Shown: positions 16,999 through 26,615 of the stretch, one piece after another | How positions within the stretch are numbered: position 1 is the first letter of the stretch | How the letters are laid out: every line of letters starts with the position of its first letter | NCBI GenBank assembly: GCA_902706205.1 | Contig: CACSKA010000013.1 | Span: forward strand, 21,816 to 85,815 | Direction: 5' to 3' | DNA length: 64,000 nucleotides | Source: Chryseobacterium sp. 18061 | Lineage (GTDB): Bacteria > Pseudomonadota > Gammaproteobacteria > Enterobacterales > Enterobacteriaceae | The notes under the pieces: model-generated | The model's database searches: none | What the model was told of the DNA's origin: nothing | What the model saw: the letters and a program-made list of their open reading frames with translations, nothing else | Position numbers and translations under genes: made by a program

Positions 16999-18189
16999 TT
17001 ATTCTCCCTGCGGTGCAGCGGCGGCGGGCGCGGCATCAGCCTGAGGTGCAGCGCTCGGCGCAACCGGCGGCTGTGCCAGCAGATTACGCACGCGGGTCTG
17101 CATCAGCTTTTCCAGAATCGCCTGGCTTTGCAGCGTTTCTGGCACGTCCATATTGATATTTTGCTGGCTCAGCGAATCCACCTCATCAAGGAAAGCTTTG
17201 GTGGTCGCATCGTCAGTATCGTAGTACGCGCGTACCCAGGTGGAAACGTTGTCCAGTGCCTGTTTGTACGTTTGTTCCTGATGGCGAGGCACGGCCTGGG
17301 CCGCAACCAGCAGACGCGAACGAATGTTTTCGCGCAGGTAGACATCCTGATTTGGCGCTAACAGCGGAACGGCGGTTTCATCACGGCGACGAACGGTGAT
17401 GAAGCTGTCCATAAAGTTCTGCCAGCTTTTTTGCAGATTGACGCGCCATTCACTCAGCGAGCTGGAAAGCTCACCGCTGTCGTCGTCCATCGGGGAATCA
17501 TCGTCAGTGTTATCGGCCAGACGCAGGTTATCAATCTGATTAGACAGCTGATTGACCTTCAAAATGATCCCGTCGTAATCGACCTGCGCCACGCCGGAGA
17601 GGCTGGCGATATCGTCAGTGATTGCACGACGAGCGTTAATCAGGCTTGGGTCATTCATGTCCGCCAGGCTTGCATCGGCACTTTTCAGCAGTGCCGCTGC
17701 GGTGGTGATGTCCTGATCGCTCCACAGTTTACGTCCTGCCAGTTTGACGAGGAAATCAGCCTGTGCGAGCTGCCAGGTTTTGGCATCGCTGCCGGAAATC
17801 GTGGCGACTTTTTGCTGCAGCTCATCAAGCTGTTTCGTCAGCACATTTTGTTGCTGCTGTGCAGCACTCAGACGATCGGCTTGTTGCTTGATGACGCCAT
17901 CCAGTTCGCTCTTCTGCGACTCTTGTGCTTTTTGCAGGGCGGTCACTTGATTGACCAACGCATCGCTGGCGGTCGTCTGATTAGTATTTTGTTTTTTTAC
18001 CAAGCCATACAGGCCAATGCCTGCGGCCAGAGCGATGGCAATCGCCACTACGCTCAGCGCCAACGGCGCTTTGTTGCTGCTGTTTTTCTTCTCAGCGTTT
18101 TTCTTTTCAGCATTCTCCGGCTGTGGCGTTTGTTCCACGGCCTCCCTGGTCTCCTCAACCACGGCGGAGTTCTCTTTTTGTTCCGTCAT
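16999..18189 (-). CDS. hemX: HemX, membrane protein of the hem operon
   Basis: This is the proteobacterial HemX, annotated elsewhere as a uroporphyrinogen-III C-methyltransferase-like protein, although methylase motifs are not evident. It has a charged N-terminal cytoplasmic tail, one membrane helix (about 47-67, LSVVAIAIALAAGIGLYGLV), a glutamine-rich coiled coil (about 75-135) and a periplasmic domain ending in an Ala/Pro-rich tail. I use ATG 18189 (MTEQKENS), giving 396 residues. An ATG four codons earlier is possible. Confidence 0.93.
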   Translation of the reverse strand: MTEQKENSAVVEETREAVEQTPQPENAEKKNAEKKNSSNKAPLALSVVAIAIALAAGIGLYGLVKKQNTNQTTASDALVNQVTALQKAQESQKSELDGVIKQQADRLSAAQQQQNVLTKQLDELQQKVATISGSDAKTWQLAQADFLVKLAGRKLWSDQDITTAAALLKSADASLADMNDPSLINARRAITDDIASLSGVAQVDYDGIILKVNQLSNQIDNLRLADNTDDDSPMDDDSGELSSSLSEWRVNLQKSWQNFMDSFITVRRRDETAVPLLAPNQDVYLRENIRSRLLVAAQAVPRHQEQTYKQALDNVSTWVRAYYDTDDATTKAFLDEVDSLSQQNINMDVPETLQSQAILEKLMQTRVRNLLAQPPVAPSAAPQADAAPAAAAPQGE

Positions 18190-18210
18190 TATGGCTTCCA
18201 ATTTTGAGAG

Positions 18211-18951
18211 TTATTGTAAAGCACGCAGCAGCGCGTCGTTGTCGGCGCTATCGGCCACCCTGATATTCCGCCAGCCCAGCTCCCGGGCCTGTTCAGCAAG
18301 GCGCTCACTCACCACAAGCACCTCGCAGTTTAACAACCAACGCTCTCGATACCATTGCGGAATAAGCGACCAGAGCTGTTTTAACATTTCGCCGCTGGTG
18401 ATGACCAGTCGGGTCACGCCGCGCCTTTGCCAGCGCATAGCTTCTTCCGCACCGTCATAGTTCCGATTACTGCGTTGATAACATTCACAAAAAATCACTT
18501 CCGCACCGCGACTGTGTAGCGTTTCACCGAGCAATTCGCGCCCGCCGTTTCCGCGTAAAATCAGTGCTTTCTTGCCGGCAACGTTTTGTAATTCAGGTAA
18601 TTGTAGCAACACTTCGCTGACTTCCCGATCGAGAGGGTAGCGAACGTCAATACTGCTGACTTTGTGCAGCGCCAGGCCAGTGGTTCGCCCGATGGCAAAA
18701 TAGCGTGGCGCGTGCGGCCAACGTTGCCCGTGCTGCTGAAGCTGTGCCTGGGCAAATTCGACAGCGTGTTGTGAAAGGGCGAACAGCAGATCGCCGTCGT
18801 TCAGTGCGGCCAGGTGTCCCGCAAGCTGCGCTAATTCGCGGCCGGGAGTAAATTCAATTAATGGAAAGCTCCAGGCCTCTCGCCCCAGCGCGCGCAGGCG
18901 GCTGACAAGTTCTTCTCCCTGGGGAGAGGGGCGAGTGACCAGAATGCTCAT
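18211..18951 (-). CDS. hemD: Uroporphyrinogen-III synthase
   Basis: HemD cyclises hydroxymethylbilane with inversion of ring D to uroporphyrinogen III, in the cytoplasm. It is 246 residues with a typical weakly conserved two-domain fold. Recognisable are ILVTRPSPQGEEL at the start, LFALSQHAVEFA, YFAIGRTTGLAL, ALILRGNGGRELL and LVITSGEMLKQLW. The 5' end overlaps hemC by four bases, so translation is coupled and both enzymes act consecutively on the unstable bilane. Confidence 0.96.
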   Translation of the reverse strand: MSILVTRPSPQGEELVSRLRALGREAWSFPLIEFTPGRELAQLAGHLAALNDGDLLFALSQHAVEFAQAQLQQHGQRWPHAPRYFAIGRTTGLALHKVSSIDVRYPLDREVSEVLLQLPELQNVAGKKALILRGNGGRELLGETLHSRGAEVIFCECYQRSNRNYDGAEEAMRWQRRGVTRLVITSGEMLKQLWSLIPQWYRERWLLNCEVLVVSERLAEQARELGWRNIRVADSADNDALLRALQ

Positions 18952-19889
18952 TCAGGGGCTTCTCCGTTATACACTTCCGCGAGAATTTCACGTGCGCCGT
19001 TATTCAGCAGCTCCTCGGCTAATGAAATCCCCAGCTCTTTGGCGTCTTCGGCTGGCCCACGGCGTTCACCGCGTACCATCTGGCTGCCATCCGGTGCGCC
19101 AACCAGCGCCCGAAGCCAGATTTCACCGTGGCTTAATTCAGCATAGCTGCCAATCGGCACCTGACAGCCGCCTTCGAGGCGAGTATTCATCGCGCGTTCC
19201 GCGCAGACGCGCACTGCGGTATCTGCGTGATTCAGCGGTGCCAGCAGCGTACGGGTGTGAGCGTCGTCGAGACGGCACTCAATACCCACGGCACCCTGGC
19301 CAACGGCGGGCAGAGATTGCTCAGGCGATAATGCCTCGCGAATTCGGTCTTCCAGACCGAGACGCTTCAGCCCAGCGACGGCCAAAATAATGGCATCGTA
19401 ATCGCCGTTATCGAGCTTGCCGAGGCGCGTGCCAACGTTGCCACGCAGCGAGCGAATCACCAGGTCCGGGCGATCGGCAGCCAGTTGACACTGGCGGCGT
19501 AAACTTGACGTGCCAACCACGCAGCCCGCAGGCAACGCATCGATAGAATCGAAATGGTTAGAAACAAATGCGTCGCGTGGATCATCCCGTTCGCAGATGG
19601 TCGTCAGACCGAGTCCTGGCGGGAATTCCACCGGAACATCCTTCATGGAATGCACGGCGATATCGGCGCGGTCTTCAAGCAGCGCAAGTTCCAGCTCTTT
19701 GACGAACAGGCCTTTTCCGCCCACTTTCGCCAGAGGCGTATCGAGGATCACATCGCCGCGCGTCACCATCGGCACCAGTTCTACCTGAAGCCCGGGATGG
19801 CACGCCATTAGCCTGTCTTTCACATAATGTGCCTGCCACAGCGCGAGAGGACTTTGGCGTGTGGCAATTCTTAAAAGTTTGTCTAACAT
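18948..19889 (-). CDS. hemC: Porphobilinogen deaminase (hydroxymethylbilane synthase)
   Basis: HemC condenses four porphobilinogens into hydroxymethylbilane. It is 313 residues. The dipyrromethane-cofactor cysteine C242 (LEGGCQVPIG), catalytic D84 (HSMKDVP) and substrate-binding arginines (TSSLRRQCQL, RSLRGNVGTRL) are present. It is first gene of hemCDXY and divergent from cyaA across about 340 bases that hold both promoters. Confidence 0.97.
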   Translation of the reverse strand: MLDKLLRIATRQSPLALWQAHYVKDRLMACHPGLQVELVPMVTRGDVILDTPLAKVGGKGLFVKELELALLEDRADIAVHSMKDVPVEFPPGLGLTTICERDDPRDAFVSNHFDSIDALPAGCVVGTSSLRRQCQLAADRPDLVIRSLRGNVGTRLGKLDNGDYDAIILAVAGLKRLGLEDRIREALSPEQSLPAVGQGAVGIECRLDDAHTRTLLAPLNHADTAVRVCAERAMNTRLEGGCQVPIGSYAELSHGEIWLRALVGAPDGSQMVRGERRGPAEDAKELGISLAEELLNNGAREILAEVYNGEAPE

Positions 19890-20050
19890 GCTTGTTACCG
19901 TCGTTATCGTCCGCCAGCCATCCTAACATTGTTGCTATAAGGATGTTAGTTTTCGAGTTTTTCTGAAAATGAGCAAACGGAGCGATTACCGGCATGTTGA
20001 AGAATTTACAGCCGTTAATCGGTGCTAGACTTATGAGTAGCGCAACTTTC

Positions 20051-20089
20051 TTTACGGTCAAACGGCAAGGTGTTAGATTGATCACGTTT
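20051..20089 (+). promoter_or_regulatory. cyaA promoter with overlapping CRP site
   Basis: TTTACG (20051-20056) and TAGATT (20074-20079) are 17 bp apart. A CRP-type site TGTTA-N6-TCACG (20071-20086) covers the -10, almost identical to the E. coli cyaA site where cAMP-CRP represses. The stretch 19890-20229 also holds the opposing hemC promoter and a cyaA leader of about 145 bases; I see no gene in it. Confidence 0.8.
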
Positions 20090-20229
20090 TAAACCGTTTG
20101 TTAGCCCGCACCAACACACCATCTCGGCGACAGACGGTAGCGGTTCTTGTTGAAATTCTAAAAACCTTCGTATCCCGTGCAGTTCACCGCCTTAGCGATA
20201 CGCCAGGTTTTAACATCAGGCGATACGTC

Positions 20230-22776
20230 TTGTACCTCTATATTGAGACACTGAAACAGAGACTGGATGCCATTAATCAATTGCGCGTGGATCGCGCGCT
20301 TGCTGCCATGGGGCCCGCTTTTCAGCAGGTCTACAGTCTTCTGCCGACATTGCTTCACTACCATCATCCGCTAATGCCGGGTTACCTCGACGGTAACGTA
20401 CCCAAAGGCATTTGCCTCTACACGCCTGATGAAACTCAACGTCACTACCTTGATGAGCTGGAACTGCACCGCGGTATGCCGCCGCAGGTTTCCGCCAAAG
20501 GTGAACTGCCGATTACCGGCGTTTACTCTATGGGTAGCACTTCTTCGGTTGGCCAAAGCTGCTCTTCCGATCTCGATATCTGGGTCTGCCATCAGGCCTG
20601 GCTTGATAACGAAGAACGCCAGCTGTTGCAGCGTAAATGTAGCCTGCTCGAAAGCTGGGCCGCGTCGCTTGGCGTGGAAGTCAGCTTCTTCCTGATAGAC
20701 GAAAACCGCTTCCGTCATAATGAAAGCGGCAGCCTCGGGGGTGAAGACTGTGGCTCAACGCAGCACATCTTGCTGCTCGACGAATTTTACCGGACCGCCG
20801 TGCGCCTCGCCGGGAAACGTATTCTGTGGAATATGGTGCCATGTGAAGAAGAAGAGCATTACGACGATTACGTCATGAAGCTCTACTCGCAGGGTGTACT
20901 GACGCCAAATGAATGGCTGGATCTCGGCGGATTGAGCTCGCTCTCCGCGGAAGAATACTTCGGGGCCAGCTTGTGGCAGCTGTATAAGAGTATCGACTCG
21001 CCGTATAAAGCGGTGCTGAAAACCCTGCTGCTCGAAGCTTATTCCTGGGAATATCCAAATAGCCGCCTGTTGGCGAAAGACATCAAGCAGCGCCTGCACG
21101 ACGGCGAGATTGTGTCCTTTGGGCTCGATTCTTACTGCATGATGCTCGAACGCGTCACGACCTATTTGCAAGCCATCGATGACGCCGCCCGTCTGGATCT
21201 GGTGCGTCGATGCTTCTACCTGAAAGTATGCGAAAAACTCAGCCGCGAACGCGCCTGCGTGGGCTGGCGTCGTGAAGTCATTGGCCAGCTGGTGAAAGAC
21301 TGGGGCTGGAGCGAAGAGCGTTTGGCGATGCTCGACAATCGTGCGAACTGGAAGATTGACGAAGTGCGCGATGCGCACAACGAACTGCTCGACGCGATGA
21401 TGCAGAGCTACCGAAACCTGATCCGTTTCGCGCGCCGCAACAACCTCAGCGTTTCAGCCAGCCCGCAGGATATCGGGGTGTTGACCCGTAAGCTGTACGC
21501 GGCGTTTGAAGCACTGCCGGGCAAAGTGACGCTGGTTAACCCGCAGATTTCGCCGGATCTCTCCGAGCCGAACCTGACCTTTATCCATGTGCCGCCGGGC
21601 CGTGCCAACCGTACAGGCTGGTATCTCTATAATCGTGCGCCAAACATGGAATCGATTGTCAGTCATCAGCCACTCGAATATAACCGTTATCTTAATAAGC
21701 TGGTGGCGTGGGCCTGGTTTAACGGCCTGCTGACTTCACGCACCCGCCTGTTTATTAAGGGCAACGGCATTGCTGACCTGGCGAAACTGCAGGAAATGGT
21801 GGCCGACGTGTCTCACCACTTCCCGCTGCGCCTGCCTGCGCCGACACCGAAAGCACTCTACAGTCCGTGCGAAATTCGCCATCTGGCGATTATCGTCAAC
21901 CTCGAATATGACCCGACTGCGGCATTCCGTAATCAGGTCGTGCATTTCGATTTCCGTAAGCTGGACGTGTTCAGCTTCGGGGAAGAGCAGAATTGCCTGA
22001 TTGGCAGCGTCGATCTGCTGTACCGCAACTCGTGGAACGAAGTGCGAACCCTGCATTTCAACGGCGAGCAGGCGATGATCGAAGCGCTGAAAACTATCCT
22101 CGGCAAAATGCATCAGGATGCGGCGCCGCCGGATAGCGTGGAAGTGTTCTGCTACAGCCAGCACCTGCGCGGACTTATCCGTACGCGTGTGCAGCAGTTG
22201 GTATCAGAGTGTATTGAACTGCGTCTTTCCAGTACCCGTCAGGAAACCGGGCGCTTCAAAGCGCTGCGCGTGGCAGGGCAAACCTGGGGCCTGTTCTTCG
22301 AACGTCTGAATGTGTCAGTGCAGAAACTGGAAAACGCCATCGAGTTTTATGGCGCGATTTCTCACAACAAGCTACATGGCCTCTCGGTCCAGGTAGAAAC
22401 TAACCATGTGAAACTGCCGCCGGTCGTGGACGGGTTCGCAAGTGAAGGGATCATTCAGTTCTTCTTCGAGGACAGCAGTGAAGACAACGGCTTTAACATC
22501 TACATTCTGGATGAGAGCAACCGGGCAGAGGTCTATCACCATTGTGAAGGCAGTAAAGAAGAACTGGTGCGTGATGTCAGCCGCTTCTACTCGTCCTCGC
22601 ACGACCGCTTTACCTACGGCTCAAGCTTTATTAACTTCAACCTGCCGCAGTTCTATCAGATTGTGAAAGTCGACAATCGCGCTCAGGTGATTCCGTTCCG
22701 CACTCAGGCTATAGCGGCCGTCGCACCCGCAAATCAGGATGCAACGACCCCACTGCTGCAACAGTATTTTTCCTAG
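20230..22776 (+). CDS. cyaA: Adenylate cyclase (class I)
   Basis: CyaA makes cAMP from ATP and is the source of the CRP co-activator. The frame is open further upstream, but I place the start at TTG 20230 (MYLYIETLKQRL). This yields 848 residues exactly as in E. coli, whose cyaA also uses an inefficient UUG start, with CAGG nine bases before it. The N-terminal catalytic domain holds GSTSSVGQSCSSDLDIW (102-118, with D114 and D116). The C-terminal half mediates glucose/PTS regulation. Its stop codon overlaps that of cyaY. Confidence 0.96.
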   Translation: MYLYIETLKQRLDAINQLRVDRALAAMGPAFQQVYSLLPTLLHYHHPLMPGYLDGNVPKGICLYTPDETQRHYLDELELHRGMPPQVSAKGELPITGVYSMGSTSSVGQSCSSDLDIWVCHQAWLDNEERQLLQRKCSLLESWAASLGVEVSFFLIDENRFRHNESGSLGGEDCGSTQHILLLDEFYRTAVRLAGKRILWNMVPCEEEEHYDDYVMKLYSQGVLTPNEWLDLGGLSSLSAEEYFGASLWQLYKSIDSPYKAVLKTLLLEAYSWEYPNSRLLAKDIKQRLHDGEIVSFGLDSYCMMLERVTTYLQAIDDAARLDLVRRCFYLKVCEKLSRERACVGWRREVIGQLVKDWGWSEERLAMLDNRANWKIDEVRDAHNELLDAMMQSYRNLIRFARRNNLSVSASPQDIGVLTRKLYAAFEALPGKVTLVNPQISPDLSEPNLTFIHVPPGRANRTGWYLYNRAPNMESIVSHQPLEYNRYLNKLVAWAWFNGLLTSRTRLFIKGNGIADLAKLQEMVADVSHHFPLRLPAPTPKALYSPCEIRHLAIIVNLEYDPTAAFRNQVVHFDFRKLDVFSFGEEQNCLIGSVDLLYRNSWNEVRTLHFNGEQAMIEALKTILGKMHQDAAPPDSVEVFCYSQHLRGLIRTRVQQLVSECIELRLSSTRQETGRFKALRVAGQTWGLFFERLNVSVQKLENAIEFYGAISHNKLHGLSVQVETNHVKLPPVVDGFASEGIIQFFFEDSSEDNGFNIYILDESNRAEVYHHCEGSKEELVRDVSRFYSSSHDRFTYGSSFINFNLPQFYQIVKVDNRAQVIPFRTQAIAAVAPANQDATTPLLQQYFS

Positions 22777-23093
22777 CGGAAGCTAACAGCCTCGCCCGCC
22801 TGCTGCGTGGCGGCCTGTTCCAGCAAATCCCAGAAGGTTTCGCCGCTGCGATCGCAGACCCACTCGTTGTCTTTCAAACTAAAATGATAGCCTCCCTGTT
22901 TGGTGGCCAGCCACACCTGGTGCAGCGGCTCCTGGCGGTTAATGATGATTTTGCTGCCGTTCTCGAAGCTCAGCGTCAGCACGCCGCCGTTAATCTCACA
23001 ATCAATATCGCTGTCGCCATCCCAGTGGTCGAGTTTCTCTTCGATGGTCATCCACAGTTGGTCTGCAAGGCGATGAAATTCACTGTCGTTCAT
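22773..23093 (-). CDS. cyaY: Frataxin-like iron donor CyaY
   Basis: 106-residue bacterial frataxin. The acidic first helix (EEKLDHWDGDSDIDCE) binds iron, and the protein modulates IscS-based Fe-S cluster assembly. The conserved beta-sheet motif is QPLHQVW-like (EPLHQVWLATKQGGYHF). It is convergent with cyaA: the two stop codons share the tetranucleotide CTAG at 22773-22776, so the genes overlap by four bases. Confidence 0.97.
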   Translation of the reverse strand: MNDSEFHRLADQLWMTIEEKLDHWDGDSDIDCEINGGVLTLSFENGSKIIINRQEPLHQVWLATKQGGYHFSLKDNEWVCDRSGETFWDLLEQAATQQAGEAVSFR

Positions 23094-23231
23094 TGTTCTT
23101 TTCCATTATCAGGTGATGGCGGCAGTATAACGCGAAACAATTCCGGTTGCAGTCAGGCGCTAAACGCTTGCTTTTACGTCTTCTCCTGCGATGATAGAAA
23201 GCAGAAAGCATCAACCACAGGCACTTTAAGA

Positions 23232-23435
23232 ATGAAGAACCTCTTTCGACCACTGGTCCTTTTGGCTGCGTTATTGACCCTGGCAGGTTGTGGCCTGAAG
23301 GGCCCACTCTATTTTCCGCCAGCAGATAAATCGGCGGCTCCACCAACGAAACCGGTTGATACGGACACTCAGACGACTGAGCCGACCCGTAACGATCGCG
23401 GTGATAACGGTGGCCCGAGCCAGGTTAACTACTAA
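23232..23435 (+). CDS. lptM: Small lipoprotein LptM (YifL)
   Basis: 67-residue outer-membrane lipoprotein that assists LptD folding and disulfide maturation in the lipopolysaccharide translocon. The signal peptide ends in a lipobox LAGC with lipidated C20, followed by the conserved GLKGPLYFPPADK block and a disordered Thr/Pro-rich tail ending GGPSQVNY. Start ATG 23232; the longer frame from 22884 is a shadow of cyaY. dapF follows 36 bases later, so the two are probably cotranscribed. Confidence 0.94.
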   Translation: MKNLFRPLVLLAALLTLAGCGLKGPLYFPPADKSAAPPTKPVDTDTQTTEPTRNDRGDNGGPSQVNY

Positions 23436-23471
23436 CAAGACATCGTTATTTCTGCGTGGATGGAGTCAATG

Positions 23472-24296
23472 ATGCAGTTCTCTAAAATGCACGGCCTGGG
23501 CAACGATTTCATGGTCGTCGATGCGGTAACGCAGAATGTGTTCTTTTCTCCGGAGCTGATCCGCCGCCTGGCCGATCGGCATCTTGGTGTCGGCTTCGAT
23601 CAGCTGTTGGTGGTTGAGCCACCGTACGATCCCGATCTCGACTTCCACTACCGCATCTTTAACGCCGACGGCAGTGAAGTTTCTCAGTGCGGCAACGGTG
23701 CGCGCTGCTTTGCCCGCTTTGTACGCCTTAAAGGCCTGACCAATAAACGTGACATCTGCGTCAGTACCGCCAACGGTCGTATGGTATTAACCGTAACGGA
23801 TGACGACCTGGTGCGGGTGAACATGGGCGAGCCCAACTTCGAACCTTCGCAGGTGCCGTTCCGCGCCAACAAAGCGGAAAAGACCTATATTATGCGTGCG
23901 TCTGAACAGACAGTATTGTGCGGCGTAGTCTCAATGGGCAATCCGCACTGCGTCATTCAGGTCGATGATGTCGACACCGCTGCGGTGGAAACGTTAGGCC
24001 CACTTATGGAAAGCCATGAGCGTTTTCCTGAGCGTGCCAATATCGGTTTTATGCAGGTGGTGAAGCACGATCACATTCGCTTGCGTGTATTTGAGCGCGG
24101 CGCAGGTGAAACGCAGGCCTGCGGGAGCGGAGCTTGTGCGGCAGTTGCCGTCGGCATTCAGCAAGGTTTGCTGGCCGATGAGGTACGCGTGGAATTACCA
24201 GGCGGGCGGCTGAATATCGCCTGGAAAGGACCGGGTCAACCGTTGTTTATGACTGGCCCGGCGGCACATGTCTACGACGGATTTATTCATTTATGA
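23472..24296 (+). CDS. dapF: Diaminopimelate epimerase
   Basis: DapF interconverts LL- and meso-diaminopimelate for lysine and peptidoglycan synthesis. PLP-independent two-base enzyme: catalytic cysteines C73 (SQCGNGARCF) and about C217 (QACGSGACAAVAV). 274 residues from ATG 23472; ATG 23469 immediately before it is possible. It overlaps yigA by ATGA at the 3' end. Heads the dapF-yigA-xerC-yigB operon. Confidence 0.97.
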   Translation: MQFSKMHGLGNDFMVVDAVTQNVFFSPELIRRLADRHLGVGFDQLLVVEPPYDPDLDFHYRIFNADGSEVSQCGNGARCFARFVRLKGLTNKRDICVSTANGRMVLTVTDDDLVRVNMGEPNFEPSQVPFRANKAEKTYIMRASEQTVLCGVVSMGNPHCVIQVDDVDTAAVETLGPLMESHERFPERANIGFMQVVKHDHIRLRVFERGAGETQACGSGACAAVAVGIQQGLLADEVRVELPGGRLNIAWKGPGQPLFMTGPAAHVYDGFIHL

Positions 24297-25000
24297 AACC
24301 AATCGGGGAAGAACAGCAGGCTGAACTCAACATGCTCGACGATCGGGCGGTAGTCGACTATCTGCTGCAACATCCTGAATTTTTCATTCGCAACGCCCCG
24401 GCGGTGGAAGGGATGCGCGTGCCGCATCCGGTTCGCGGCACGGTGTCGCTGGTCGAATGGCACATGGCACGAGCCAGAAATCACATCAACGCGCTGGAAG
24501 AGAACATGACGCTGTTGGTGGAGCAGGCATCGGCGAACGAAAGCCTGTTTTATCGTCTGCTGCATCTGCAAACGCGTTTAGCTGCGGCTGAAAGCCTCGA
24601 CGATATGCTCAATCGTTTCCACCGTTGGGCGCGCGATTTGGGTCTGGCGGGTGCCACGGTGCGTCTGTTTGCCGATCGCTGGCGCATTGGCGCGCCGTCT
24701 AAGTTCACCCAGCTTGCACTTTCCCGTCAGTCTTTTGAATCCATCCGCATTCAGCGTCTTGGCCATGAGCGCCATTTTCTAGGCTCGCTGAATGGCCCGG
24801 AACTGCTGGTGATGATGCCGGATGCCAAAGCGATTGGCTCGGTCGCAATGTCGATGCTCGGCAGCGACGGTGACCTCGGCGTAGTGCTGTTCAGCAGCCG
24901 AGACGCGCACCATTATCAGGCGGGTCAAGGAACGCACCTCTTGCAGGAAATTTCCCTGCTGTTGCCTGGCCTGCTGGAGCGTTGGGTCGAGCGCGTATGA
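24293..25000 (+). CDS. yigA: DUF484 protein YigA
   Basis: 235 residues, same length as E. coli YigA; function unknown. A predicted N-terminal helical segment (DDRAVVDYLLQHPEFFIRN; PHPVRGTVSLVEWHMARARNH) precedes a GAF-like domain typical of DUF484. It is embedded between dapF and xerC with ATGA overlaps on both sides; the linkage to the recombinase gene is conserved in gamma-proteobacteria. Confidence 0.93.
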   Translation: MKPIGEEQQAELNMLDDRAVVDYLLQHPEFFIRNAPAVEGMRVPHPVRGTVSLVEWHMARARNHINALEENMTLLVEQASANESLFYRLLHLQTRLAAAESLDDMLNRFHRWARDLGLAGATVRLFADRWRIGAPSKFTQLALSRQSFESIRIQRLGHERHFLGSLNGPELLVMMPDAKAIGSVAMSMLGSDGDLGVVLFSSRDAHHYQAGQGTHLLQEISLLLPGLLERWVERV

Positions 25001-25899
25001 CGCAGACTCCGCTCTTTGAACCGACCGAACGCTTCCTGCGTTATCTCGGCGTTGAACGCCAGCTCAGCCCGATAACTGTGCTCAACTATCGGCGTCAGCT
25101 TGATGCCATCATTGCTATCGCCGAAGAAAGCAATGTGAAAAATTGGCAACAATGTGATGCTGCGACAGTCCGTAGTTTTGCGGTTCGCAGCCGCCGTAAA
25201 GGGCTTGGCCCGGCGAGTCTGGCGCTCAGGTTGTCGGCCCTGCGTAGTTTTTTCGACTGGCTGGTGAGCCAGGGTGAGCTGCAGGCCAACCCGGCGAAAG
25301 CTGTATCCGCGCCGAAAGCCCCGCGCCATCTGCCAAAAAATATTGATGTGGATGACGTCAATCGTCTGCTGGATATCGATCTCAACGATCCGCTGGCCGT
25401 GCGCGACCGGGCAATGCTTGAAGTGATGTACGGCGCGGGCCTGCGTTTGTCGGAACTGGTGGGCCTTAACATTAAGCATCTTGACCTGGAATCAGGTGAA
25501 GTGTGGGTGATGGGGAAAGGCAGCAAAGAGCGTCGTCTGCCGATTGGCCGTAACGCCGCGCACTGGATTGAGCACTGGCTCGATTTACGCGGGCTGTTCG
25601 GGAGCGAGGAAGACGCGTTGTTTTTATCGAAGCTCGGCAAACGAATCTCCGCGCGCAATGTGCAAAAACGCTTTGCGGAGTGGGGCATCAAGCAAGGGCT
25701 GAACAGCCATGTAAATCCGCACAAACTACGCCACTCGTTCGCGACCCACATGCTGGAGTCGAGCGGGGATTTGCGCGGCGTGCAGGAGCTGCTCGGTCAC
25801 GCCAATCTCTCCACCACCCAAATCTATACCCATCTTGATTTTCAACATCTTGCCTCGGTGTACGACAAGGCACACCCACGCGCTAAACGGGGGAAATAA
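24997..25899 (+). CDS. xerC: Site-specific tyrosine recombinase XerC
   Basis: XerC, with XerD, resolves chromosome dimers at dif under FtsK control. 300 residues: an N-terminal core-binding SAM-like domain and a C-terminal catalytic domain. The tyrosine-recombinase residues, numbered by a two-residue offset from E. coli, are R150 (GAGLRLSEL), K174 (GKGSKER), H242/R245 (HKLRHSFATH), H268 (LGHANLSTTQ) and Y277 (IYTHLDF). Start ATG 24997 overlaps the yigA stop; the frame from 24982 is an unlikely extension. Confidence 0.97.
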   Translation: MTQTPLFEPTERFLRYLGVERQLSPITVLNYRRQLDAIIAIAEESNVKNWQQCDAATVRSFAVRSRRKGLGPASLALRLSALRSFFDWLVSQGELQANPAKAVSAPKAPRHLPKNIDVDDVNRLLDIDLNDPLAVRDRAMLEVMYGAGLRLSELVGLNIKHLDLESGEVWVMGKGSKERRLPIGRNAAHWIEHWLDLRGLFGSEEDALFLSKLGKRISARNVQKRFAEWGIKQGLNSHVNPHKLRHSFATHMLESSGDLRGVQELLGHANLSTTQIYTHLDFQHLASVYDKAHPRAKRGK

Positions 25900-26615
25900 T
25901 GCGTTTTTACCGTCCACTGGGCCAGATTGCGGCCCTGACTTTTGATCTTGATGACACTCTTTACGACAACCGTCAGGTTATCCGCCGCACGGAAAAAGAG
26001 TCACTGGAATTTGTTCGTGGTTACCATCCGGCGTTACAGGCGCTGGAAAGCAGTGATTTCCATCAGCTGCGGCAGGCGCTTCGTCAGGCCGAACCTGAGA
26101 TTTATCACGACGTAACCGAATGGCGCCGTCGTGCGGTTGAATTAGCGATGCTGAATGCCGGTTTATCAGCGAGAGACGCCACGATTGGTGCCAACGCCGC
26201 GATGGCCAATTTCGCCCACTGGCGTAGTGCGATCGATGTGCCGCAGGAAACCCACGATACGCTTGCGAAGCTGGCCGAAAAATGGCCGCTGGTGGCGATC
26301 ACCAACGGCAACGCACAGCCGGAACTGTTCGGCCTGAATGACTACTTTACGTTTGTGCTGCGCGCAGGCCCCGACGGACGCTCCAAGCCATTCAGCGATA
26401 TGTATCATCTGGCGGCAGAGCGCCTTAACGTGCCGCTGGAGCAGATCCTGCACGTGGGCGATGACCTGACGACCGACGTCGCGGGTGCTATCCGCTGCGG
26501 TATGCAGGCTTGCTGGATAAACCCGTTCGACGGCGACCTGATGCAAATCGCCGACAGCCGCCTGTTACCTCACATCGAAATTTCGCGGTTGGCATCCCTC
26601 ACCACGCTGATATAA
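25899..26615 (+). CDS. yigB: HAD phosphatase YigB (FMN phosphatase)
   Basis: 238 residues. HAD-superfamily motif I is TFDLDDTLYD (nucleophile D16, acid D18), motif II ITNGN, and motifs III/IV K...HVGDDLTTD. In E. coli YigB dephosphorylates FMN and other small phosphates, and it contributes to riboflavin metabolism and persistence. It begins on the last base of the xerC stop codon. The end of the gene overlaps the uvrD -35 region. Confidence 0.95.
   Translation: MRFYRPLGQIAALTFDLDDTLYDNRQVIRRTEKESLEFVRGYHPALQALESSDFHQLRQALRQAEPEIYHDVTEWRRRAVELAMLNAGLSARDATIGANAAMANFAHWRSAIDVPQETHDTLAKLAEKWPLVAITNGNAQPELFGLNDYFTFVLRAGPDGRSKPFSDMYHLAAERLNVPLEQILHVGDDLTTDVAGAIRCGMQACWINPFDGDLMQIADSRLLPHIEISRLASLTTLI

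Noticed and set aside
20133..20142. ops-like sequence GACGGTAGCG in the cyaA leader
   Set aside because: Nine of ten bases match the RfaH ops core, but cyaA is not a long surface-polysaccharide operon and the downstream ops bases do not fit; likely chance.
20098..20229. 44-codon in-frame extension of cyaA upstream of TTG 20230
   Set aside because: It covers the CRP-site-proximal leader; the 848-residue form with the known UUG start matches E. coli exactly.
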